From Thermoplasmatota archaeon (GTDB lineage Archaea; Thermoplasmatota; Thermoplasmata; Thermoplasmatales; Thermoplasmataceae), in assembly GCA_023379355.1 (NCBI GenBank), contig JAMCUD010000057.1, positions 409 to 9,788 on the forward strand: 9,380 nt of DNA, read 5' to 3'. Position numbers and translations under genes: made by a program. The notes under the pieces are model-generated. The model made no database searches. It was not told the DNA's origin and saw nothing but the letters and a program-made list of their open reading frames with translations. This document shows positions 1 through 5,129 of this stretch, in pieces; position 1 is the first letter of the stretch, and each line of letters starts with the position of its first letter.

Positions 1-257
1 GCGGAAATTGCGGTTACGAGCAGAAATTCAGCAAGAAAGATTCAGAGAAACAGGAAATTGTCAGTAAAAGCGGAGGAAAAGAGGTCATAATGATAAGGGA
101 AGAAAAGTCGGCTGAACCTCTGGATTCAGATGCTGCATGCCCGAAATGTCACGAAAGGGGGGCATACTTCCTGCTTAAACAGACTAGATCGGCCGATGAA
201 CCGGAAACAAAATTCTACACCTGTGCACACTGCGGACACAGGTGGAGAGAATACTGA
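1..257 (+). CDS. tfs: Transcription factor S (TFIIS-like RNA cleavage factor), 5'-truncated by window edge
   Basis: Archaeal TFS binds RNA polymerase and stimulates cleavage of the nascent RNA so that backtracked complexes can restart. The gene is open from the window edge; complete codons start at base 3 and give 84 residues ending at TGA 255-257. The visible part opens with the second half of the N-terminal zinc ribbon (GNCGYE; the split codon xGC before it is compatible with the preceding Cys of a CxxC pair). A linker of about 40 residues follows, then a complete C-terminal TFIIS zinc ribbon: CPKC at visible residues 46-49, the hairpin QTRSADE at 60-66 carrying the catalytic Asp-Glu pair, and CAHC at 74-77, ending WREY. 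Family proteins are about 100-110 residues, so roughly 25 are missing. The next gene, srp54, starts 127 bp downstream with its own promoter. The C-terminal motif leaves little doubt about identity. Confidence 0.96.
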   Translation, partial: GNCGYEQKFSKKDSEKQEIVSKSGGKEVIMIREEKSAEPLDSDAACPKCHERGAYFLLKQTRSADEPETKFYTCAHCGHRWREY

Positions 258-355
258 GTACTGATCTGGCTATTGAAAGTGTTATAGGCCTGGAAGAAGC
301 AGTAAAAATACTGTTTTCGGCCGGGGATAGATTGTCACTTTGAAGTCAGGAAACG

Positions 356-363
356 TTATATAG
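356..363 (+). promoter_or_regulatory. TATA box of srp54
   Basis: TTATATAG lies in the gap after tfs, preceded by a purine-rich AGGAAA stretch that could serve as a B recognition element. Its centre is about 26 bp ahead of ATG 385, which predicts transcription starting at or just before the start codon. That means a leaderless mRNA, common in this group of archaea and consistent with the lack of a Shine-Dalgarno site. The placement also supports ATG 385, not GTG 507, as the native srp54 start. Confidence 0.65.
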
Positions 364-384
364 AAAACATAAATCGGTTATCAT

Positions 385-501
385 ATGGTATTGGACAGTC
401 TCGCATCGTCGCTCAGGGAGACAATAAGGAAAGTAACAGGATCAAGCTTCGTTGACAGTGAAACAATACAGGATCAAGCTTCGTTGACAGTGAAACAATA
501 A
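385..501 (+). pseudogene. Displaced N-terminal piece of SRP54 (38 codons, then stop)
   Basis: From ATG 385 the frame reads MVLDSLASSLRETIRKVTGS and onward, the expected first helix of an archaeal SRP54 N domain (family members commonly start MVLDxLxxSL). It continues through FVDSETI at 448-468 and then enters a second copy of the same 32 bases. Because 32 is not a multiple of three, the second copy is read out of frame (from CAG 469) and hits TAA at 499-501. Deleting one copy joins SETI directly to KEVVRDVQRALLKSDVN in the downstream frame and restores a continuous 456-residue protein. The TATA box at 356-363 is placed for this ATG. I read this as the true 5' end of srp54, separated by a duplication, and not as an independent gene. 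Confidence 0.85.
437..500 (+). repeat. Exact 32-bp tandem direct duplication inside srp54
   Basis: Copies 437-468 and 469-500 are identical at all 32 positions. Each begins CAGGATCAAGCTTCG and ends GAAACAATA. The base before each copy is also A, so 33 bases match when the copies are slid by one. Flanks beyond that differ (T467 against A435 on the left, A501 against C469 on the right). The lack of any mismatch means the event is recent or artificial. It shifts the srp54 frame and creates the TAA at 499-501. Confidence 0.97.
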
Positions 502-506
502 AAGAA

Positions 507-1787
507 GTGGTGAGAGACGTCCAAAGGGCACTTCTCAAATCTGATGTCAATGTCAAACTCGCTCTAGAACTGACAAAGGATCTGGAGACCAGGGCAAAGG
601 AGGAAAAACCCCCACCAGGCATGACTGCTCAGGACTTCCTTGTAAAAATTATCTACGAGGAACTTTTAAAAATCATCGGAAAAGATTCAAAACTGGTTCT
701 AAAGCCTCAGGTCATAATGCTTGTAGGGCTTTACGGGCAGGGAAAGACAACCTCGGCAGGTAAACTTTCCAAGTTCTTCAATAAGAAAGGGCTGAGCTGT
801 GGAGTCATAGCCGCTGATATACACAGACCTGCCGCATATGAGCAATTGGAGCAGATCGCAAAACAGGTAGGTGTTCCATTTTTCGGAATAAAGGGGGAAA
901 AGAACCCTGTAAAGATTGTGAAAGCCGGCCTGAAGCAGCTTGAGAACATCCAGGTGAAGATAATTGATACAAGTGGACGGGATGCACTGGATGAAGAACT
1001 CATAGCAGAGATCAGGGAACTCAAGCAGGTAGCTTCTCCGGATGAAGTCCTGTACGTGCTTGATGCAACCATAGGTCAGCAGGCAGGACCACAGGCGAAA
1101 GCCATAGATGAAGCTGCTGGAATTACGGGAGTTATAATAACCAAAATGGACGGAACTGGAAAGGGGGGCGGTGCTCTCAGTGCTGTATCCGAGATTAATT
1201 CACCAATATATTTCATTGGAACCGGGGAGCACATGGATGACATTGAAATATTCAATGGAAACAAGTTCCTTTCCAGGCTTCTTGGGTTGGGTGACCTTGA
1301 AACTCTTATGGAAGCTTTCAAGGATACGAACATAACCGAGGAGGAAGCTGAAGAATCTCTGTCAAAGTTAATGTCTGGAAAGTTCAACCTCATGGACATG
1401 TACGATGTATGGGAAAAATTCGCTCAACCCAGCATCATGAGGAAAATGATAGACTCCCTGCCACTTGCAAAGATTCCCGGAGGAAACAAGATAAATCCCA
1501 ATGACATTGAATCTGCCCAGAATAAGCTCACAACTTACAGGTTCATAATGGATTCAATGTCTTACAAAGAACTGGAAAACCCAGAAATAATAAACGCCAA
1601 GCGTATCCAGAGGGTTGCCAAGGGATCCGGGACATCAGAAGTTCAGGTCAGGCAGCTTTTAAGGGAATACAAGGCAATGAAAGAAAATCTTAAAATGATG
1701 AAGGGAAATCGTGGCTTCAAGAAACTTCTGAAGAACCAGATTAAATCCGGAAACTTCGGTCTTGATGAATCCATGTTCAATTCCTGA
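507..1787 (+). CDS. srp54: Signal recognition particle 54 kDa GTPase (SRP54); natural 5' end separated by frame-breaking duplication
   Basis: SRP54 binds signal sequences and 7S RNA and delivers ribosomes to the FtsY receptor at the membrane. The intact frame gives 426 residues from GTG 507. The native start is ATG 385; removing one copy of the 437-500 duplication restores 456 residues, a normal family length. Counting from GTG 507: N-domain motif ALLKSDVN at 8-15, P-loop GLYGQGKTT at 74-82, DIHRPAA at 104-110, DTSGR at 154-158, TKMDGTGKGGGALSA at 212-226, GTGE at 238-241. The methionine-rich M domain runs from about 290 to the end, with the RNA-binding helix-turn-helix RIQRVAKGSGTS at 366-377. 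Several GTPase motifs differ from the usual GLQGSGKTT, DTYRPAA and DTAGR, but the key Gly, Lys, Thr, Asp and Arg are kept. No Shine-Dalgarno site precedes GTG 507. The stop abuts the stop of the convergent flavoprotein gene. Identity is certain; whether the sequence as given is functional is not. Confidence 0.93.
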   Translation: MVRDVQRALLKSDVNVKLALELTKDLETRAKEEKPPPGMTAQDFLVKIIYEELLKIIGKDSKLVLKPQVIMLVGLYGQGKTTSAGKLSKFFNKKGLSCGVIAADIHRPAAYEQLEQIAKQVGVPFFGIKGEKNPVKIVKAGLKQLENIQVKIIDTSGRDALDEELIAEIRELKQVASPDEVLYVLDATIGQQAGPQAKAIDEAAGITGVIITKMDGTGKGGGALSAVSEINSPIYFIGTGEHMDDIEIFNGNKFLSRLLGLGDLETLMEAFKDTNITEEEAEESLSKLMSGKFNLMDMYDVWEKFAQPSIMRKMIDSLPLAKIPGGNKINPNDIESAQNKLTTYRFIMDSMSYKELENPEIINAKRIQRVAKGSGTSEVQVRQLLREYKAMKENLKMMKGNRGFKKLLKNQIKSGNFGLDESMFNS

Positions 1788-2894
1788 TCAGATCTCTCTT
1801 CCAAGAATCAATGAAAACAGTTCATAGGAGGAGAGTTCCGGTATCTCAATCTCACCATTCACGTCCTTAATTTTTCTTTCTATTTCATCATATGATTCTT
1901 TGAATACAGAGCATGATCTCCTGTTTCGTTTTATGTACCTGTCGAGAAGATCAGTTCTGTAGGTCTCAATGGCATCTGACCCAAAGTTTTCCAGATATTG
2001 GGCTATTGCATTGCCCGCCATATTTCCTGATACAATGGATCTGTCGAAACCGGAAAGGATTATGGGGTCTCTTAAACCTGCAGCATCTCCGGCATAAAGT
2101 ACCCCGTCCTCATAAGTTGCTGATGCCTCACGTGGAGCGGATTCCCATGTGAAACTGTAGGTTGAGAAAAATCTGTCTTTTCCAGTAATTTTCTTCATGA
2201 AAATGTTCAGTTCATGGTCCGGGTCCAAGGAGGTCATTTGATCTCCATAAAATGCAATTCCCAGGTTTGCTTCCGGATTTCTTTTTGGGATGTACCATTT
2301 TAAATTTTTTCCATTAAGGGATTGAAATGAAAATCTGCACTCTCCGGAATAGTATCCTTCAAGGAACACACGATGGCTTTTAATGGTGATTTTATCAGGT
2401 GTACAGAAACCACCTTCCCTTTCACCTGACGCATTCAAAAGGAATCTGCACGTAAACTGGAGGTCAGTACTTCCCTTCCTTGCATTTACAGTTATTTCCC
2501 CGTCACTCTTCCTGGAATATCCCAGGTATAGTGTCCTAATAAATATGTCACAGCCATTCAGGGAAGCCCTGGCAGCATTCTCTTTATCAAATTTATCCCT
2601 TTCAAACACAGCAAATCTATCATTGCTGATCTTCAATGGAATGTTTCCGGCAGTTTCCCCGAAACTTAACAGAATATCATCGAAGCTGTTTGACATTATA
2701 TTCTCATAATCTGAAACCTTCAGAAAATCCATTATGGATTTTCGTGTGATCTCCTGGCATCTGATTGGGTTTCCAATCTCATTTCTTGAATCAATTATTG
2801 CGGTCCTGAAGCCCTTTGAACCCAGCATTTTCCCTGCTTCCGAACCTGCTGGTCCACATCCGATTATCACCACATCATAAAACATTTGATTCAT
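1788..2894 (-). CDS. Geranylgeranyl reductase family FAD-dependent oxidoreductase (divergent, 368 aa)
   Basis: A flavoprotein of the family that hydrogenates isoprenoid chains of archaeal ether lipids or prenyl quinones. Seen: an N-terminal FAD Rossmann motif GCGPAGSEAG (residues 12-21) with the acidic end of strand two at D35; NPIRCQE at 42-48, matching the PxRCxE segment that follows the FAD motif in archaeal geranylgeranyl reductases; WYIPKRNPEANLGIAF at 200-215, a loose match to the family's WVFPKG...NVGIG segment; and the second FAD motif YAGDAAGLRDP at 267-277. The Gly-rich stretch normally after that motif is replaced by IILSGFDRSIVSG. There is no membrane helix or signal peptide. ATG 2894 has an in-frame TAA immediately upstream; ATG 2885 is an alternative three codons in. 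A GGAGGT lies 18 nt upstream, too far for ordinary initiation. The 481-residue paralogue is divergently transcribed. The substrate is unknown; lipid, quinone or carotenoid prenyl chains are all possible. Confidence 0.85.
   Translation of the reverse strand: MNQMFYDVVIIGCGPAGSEAGKMLGSKGFRTAIIDSRNEIGNPIRCQEITRKSIMDFLKVSDYENIMSNSFDDILLSFGETAGNIPLKISNDRFAVFERDKFDKENAARASLNGCDIFIRTLYLGYSRKSDGEITVNARKGSTDLQFTCRFLLNASGEREGGFCTPDKITIKSHRVFLEGYYSGECRFSFQSLNGKNLKWYIPKRNPEANLGIAFYGDQMTSLDPDHELNIFMKKITGKDRFFSTYSFTWESAPREASATYEDGVLYAGDAAGLRDPIILSGFDRSIVSGNMAGNAIAQYLENFGSDAIETYRTDLLDRYIKRNRRSCSVFKESYDEIERKIKDVNGEIEIPELSSYELFSLILGREI
1871..1885 (+). terminator. Possible T-rich terminator for srp54
   Basis: TTTTTCTTTCTATTT is the first strong T tract on the + strand after the srp54 stop, about 85 bp downstream and inside the convergent flavoprotein gene. 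Archaeal polymerase can stop at T-rich tracts without a hairpin, and with no intergenic space srp54 must terminate within its neighbour. The evidence is base composition only. Confidence 0.25.
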
Positions 2895-2922
2895 TTACAG
2901 GTTTTTGATGTAACCTCCATTC

Positions 2923-2932
2923 ATAAAATATT
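2923..2932 (-). promoter_or_regulatory. Probable TATA box for the 368-aa flavoprotein gene
   Basis: On the minus strand this reads AATATTTTAT. Its centre is about 34 bp upstream of ATG 2894, giving a predicted transcript start near 2902 and a very short leader. It is the best TATA-like stretch on this strand of the divergent region, but the region is AT-rich and other matches could be argued. Confidence 0.4.
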
Positions 2933-2944
2933 GCATTCATGTCA

Positions 2945-2982
2945 TTTTAGGCATTACAATTCATAAAGGTTTCCACCTAAAA
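2945..2982. repeat. Operator-like inverted repeat in the divergent promoter region
   Basis: TTTTAGG at 2945-2951 and CCTAAAA at 2976-2982 are perfect 7-bp inverted arms. Their centres are 31 bp apart, close to three helical turns. The repeat lies between the TATA-like boxes of the two divergent flavoprotein genes. Such a site could bind a regulator acting on both, but 7-bp AT-rich arms can arise by chance and no regulator gene is nearby. Confidence 0.3.
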
Positions 2983-2995
2983 GATTCTAAACAAA

Positions 2996-3016
2996 TTTTA
3001 AATATGAACCTATATT
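2996..3016 (+). promoter_or_regulatory. TATA region of the 481-aa flavoprotein gene
   Basis: Two candidates overlap here. TTTTAAATAT at 2996-3005 is the better TATA match and would give a leader of about 12 nt before ATG 3038. TATATT at 3011-3016 sits about 25 bp before the ATG and would give a leaderless mRNA. No Shine-Dalgarno site lies before ATG 3038, which fits either case. Confidence 0.5.
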
Positions 3017-3037
3017 CAGAGCCTAAGTTTGATTATT

Positions 3038-4483
3038 ATGGATTCGAATCATTCATACGATATCATTGTTGCAGGTTCTGGTCTCTCGGGATCACTGGCT
3101 GCTGCAATGGCAGCAAAGCAGGGGAAAAAGGTACTTCTGCTGGACAGGAACAAGGAAAGTGAAGTGGGAAAGAAGACAGTGTGGGGATGGACCTGCGGCG
3201 ACGCAGTGGCAGGTTCTCACATAGATTTTGTTCAGAGAAAGATGGGCATTACATTCGGTAAACCTGAACTTGACAGAAGGGTGGATGGAGTCATAGCTCT
3301 ATCCCCGGATATGGAGTCAAGATTTCCGTTCGACGGCGTTGGATACACTCTGGACAGACCGGAGTTCGAGGCAAAGCTTCTGCAGCTTGCCATAAAAAAC
3401 GGGGCAGAATACCAAAGTGAATTTGAGGTACAGGGTCCGGTAATTGAGAATAATTTCCTCACTGGCATCAACGGAAGGAACAGTAAAAATGAAAGCGTCA
3501 GGTATACGGCAAAAATAGTTATAGATGCACTTGGGGTCTCAACAGTTTTGAGAAGAAATCTGCCAGAAAATCCCTTTGTGGACAGATCTGTGGATATAGA
3601 TGATATTGAATCAACTGGCAGGTATATATACGAATTTGATCTGGATCACGAAGACCTTAATTTTTACGATCCTGACAATGCTCTCATACACCTCAATAAC
3701 GAGATAGCGCCCGGTGGCTATGGATGGGTTTTTCCAAAAAGCGGCAACAGGATCAACATCGGTCTGGGAGTTCAGAAGAGGAGCCTTGACATAAGAAATT
3801 CAAAAATGAACAGGAAAGATAATCTTCAAACACTCATAGACAACTACGTAAAGTGGAATCCAACGCTTAAAAACCTGAAATTGTGGAATAAGGACGGAAA
3901 TGGGAAAGGTATATGGTCAGTGCCTGTCAGGAGGCAGATGGAGAGTCTTGTGTTCAACGGTTACATGGGTGCGGGCGACAGCATGGTGATGCCGAACCCC
4001 ATCAGTGCGGGAGGAATAGGTCCTGCCCTGGTTTCAGGTATACTGGCAGGTGAGAACGCATCCAGGGCCATTGACAATGGCGATGTCAGCACTTCCGGTC
4101 TGTGGAACTACAACATAGACTACAACGATGCATATGGCAAGAGGACTGCCGGAATGGAGGTTTTCAGGATATATCTTCAGTCATTGAACAACAATATCAT
4201 AAACTATGGGATGAAGAAATTCCTCACAACAAAGGAGGCTTCTGATATAACGCTGGGGCTTGTTCCGGAGCTCAGCCTTGCATCAAAATTCAAATTTGTA
4301 CTGAAGGGCATGAGCAACATAAATGCCTTTTCAAATATGCTCTACGCAATTAACCGTATGAAAGAACTGAACAGCATATATGAAAACTACCCGGGTAATG
4401 CTGAAGTTTTCATAAACTGGAGAAAGAAGGTCACTTCAATCATAGAGGATGCAAAGGAGAGATTCAAACCCAATCCGGTTTGA
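3038..4483 (+). CDS. Geranylgeranyl reductase, Sulfolobus-type FAD-dependent oxidoreductase (481 aa)
   Basis: Likely hydrogenates the double bonds of geranylgeranyl chains in archaeal ether lipids or their precursors. Seen: a FAD Rossmann motif VAGSGLSGSLAA (residues 11-22) with D36 at the end of strand two; TCGDAV at 52-57; the family segment APGGYGWVFPKSGNRINIGLG at 224-244 (the active-site FPK region); and a second FAD motif GAGDSMVMPNPISAGGIG at 311-328. The C-terminal part includes INYGMKK at 388-394 and MKELNSIYENYP at 441-452. From memory, these C-terminal features and the overall length match the roughly 450-residue crystallised Sulfolobus acidocaldarius enzyme better than the shorter Thermoplasma type. 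ATG 3038 is preferred over TTG 3029 because the TATA region fits it. The protein has a single cysteine (C53). The gene is divergent from the 368-residue paralogue and ends 4 bp before the convergent nth. Family assignment is firm; the exact substrate is inferred. Confidence 0.9.
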   Translation: MDSNHSYDIIVAGSGLSGSLAAAMAAKQGKKVLLLDRNKESEVGKKTVWGWTCGDAVAGSHIDFVQRKMGITFGKPELDRRVDGVIALSPDMESRFPFDGVGYTLDRPEFEAKLLQLAIKNGAEYQSEFEVQGPVIENNFLTGINGRNSKNESVRYTAKIVIDALGVSTVLRRNLPENPFVDRSVDIDDIESTGRYIYEFDLDHEDLNFYDPDNALIHLNNEIAPGGYGWVFPKSGNRINIGLGVQKRSLDIRNSKMNRKDNLQTLIDNYVKWNPTLKNLKLWNKDGNGKGIWSVPVRRQMESLVFNGYMGAGDSMVMPNPISAGGIGPALVSGILAGENASRAIDNGDVSTSGLWNYNIDYNDAYGKRTAGMEVFRIYLQSLNNNIINYGMKKFLTTKEASDITLGLVPELSLASKFKFVLKGMSNINAFSNMLYAINRMKELNSIYENYPGNAEVFINWRKKVTSIIEDAKERFKPNPV

Positions 4484-4502
4484 AACCCTAGGGCTTATTT
4501 TT
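4463..4502 (+). terminator. Hairpin plus T tract at the convergent 3' ends
   Basis: TTCAAACC (4463-4470) and GGTTTGAA (4477-4484) form a perfect 8-bp stem with a 6-base loop, straddling the TGA of the 481-residue flavoprotein gene. Thirteen bases further on, a T-rich stretch CTTATTTTT (4494-4502) occurs on the + strand. On the minus strand the hairpin is followed by the pyrimidine-rich TCTCTCCTTTGC. It may mark transcript ends in both directions. Archaea do not generally need hairpins to terminate, so the function is a guess. Confidence 0.35.
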
Positions 4503-5129
4503 GGCATAAAAGCTGCAGTAAATGTTAATCAGGCACTGGTCACATTTTGGTCCCAATGGCCTGCAAACGGTTTTTCCGAACTCTACCATGACTGGATTGA
4601 AGCCCACCCAGTCTTCTTTTGGTACAATCTTCATGAGTGCCTCCTCTGTTTTCTCAGGATCATCAGACTTTGACCAGCCTATTCTTTTACTGATTCTCTG
4701 CACATGTGTATCAACAGCTATGGCCGGAATTCCCATGGAATCAGAGAGTACAACATTGGCCGTTTTTCTTCCCACTCCAGGAATGGTCATGAGTTCCTCC
4801 CTGCTTTCAGGCACTTTTCCGCCGTATTTGTTCACTATTATTCCGGCGAGGGCAATGACCCTGGCCGCCTTAACCCTGCAGAATCCTACCTTTGATATCA
4901 TGGACAGGACATCATCGTATGAGGCGGTTGCCAGCTTATCAGCACTGCCATATCTATTGTAAAGGGCCCTTGCCGCTGCATCTGTCACTGGATCTTTTGT
5001 TCTGTGAGATAGCAGTGTTGTGACCAGTACCCAGAACGGGTCCGAGAATTCGAAATGATGAGGGGGGCTCATCTTCCTGATCAGATCATATACGGTTCCA
5101 AAATCTCGCCTTGCATCGGTGATCTTCAA
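4488..5129 (-). CDS. nth: Endonuclease III (DNA glycosylase/AP lyase with 4Fe-4S cluster)
   Basis: Base-excision repair enzyme that removes oxidised pyrimidines and cuts the DNA backbone at the resulting abasic site. At 213 residues it has the usual length. Seen: the helix-hairpin-helix IPGVGRKTANVV at 116-127 with the catalytic lysine K122; AVDTHVQRIS at 138-147 with the catalytic aspartate D140; and a complete iron-sulphur loop with cysteines 189, 196, 199 and 205 in the canonical C-x6-C-x2-C-x5-C spacing. The N-terminal LLSHRTKD (39-46) replaces the bacterial LLSAQTTD, a change I associate with archaeal members. The start is TTG 5129: an in-frame TGA lies six codons upstream, no ATG intervenes, and the TTG overlaps the carB TGA by the 4-base TTGA. 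A GGTGAT Shine-Dalgarno site lies just upstream. It is the third gene of the carA-carB-nth operon, convergent with the 481-residue flavoprotein. Confidence 0.95.
   Translation of the reverse strand: MKITDARRDFGTVYDLIRKMSPPHHFEFSDPFWVLVTTLLSHRTKDPVTDAAARALYNRYGSADKLATASYDDVLSMISKVGFCRVKAARVIALAGIIVNKYGGKVPESREELMTIPGVGRKTANVVLSDSMGIPAIAVDTHVQRISKRIGWSKSDDPEKTEEALMKIVPKEDWVGFNPVMVEFGKTVCRPLGPKCDQCLINIYCSFYAKNKP

Noticed and set aside
242..343. 33-codon + frame starting GTG 242, overlapping the end of tfs and filling most of the gap before srp54
   Set aside because: No Shine-Dalgarno site, no recognisable protein motif, and short enough to arise by chance. The 127-bp gap otherwise shows only the srp54 promoter.
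2913..2918. Minus-strand GGAGGT upstream of the 368-aa flavoprotein gene as its ribosome-binding site
   Set aside because: It is 18 nt from ATG 2894, beyond the usual spacing, there is no closer in-frame start because a stop directly precedes the ATG, and it would fall upstream of the predicted transcript start.
3029..3037. TTG 3029 as start of the 481-aa reductase
   Set aside because: ATG 3038 in the same frame fits the TATA spacing and begins close to the FAD motif as in the family; TTG has no ribosome-binding site.
3041..3050. GATTCGAATC, a perfect 10-bp palindrome right after the reductase ATG
   Set aside because: It encodes codons 2-4 (Asp-Ser-Asn) and has no second copy nearby; most likely chance.
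4486..4493. CCCTAGGG palindrome at the nth stop codon
   Set aside because: It has no loop, so it cannot form an intrastrand hairpin, and an 8-bp palindrome is not rare enough to call a site.
4522..4962. Long + strand open frame opposite nth (146 codons), and similar long frames opposite carB and carA
   Set aside because: They are antisense shadows of well-recognised genes, with low-complexity Ser/Leu/Ile-rich products and no motifs.
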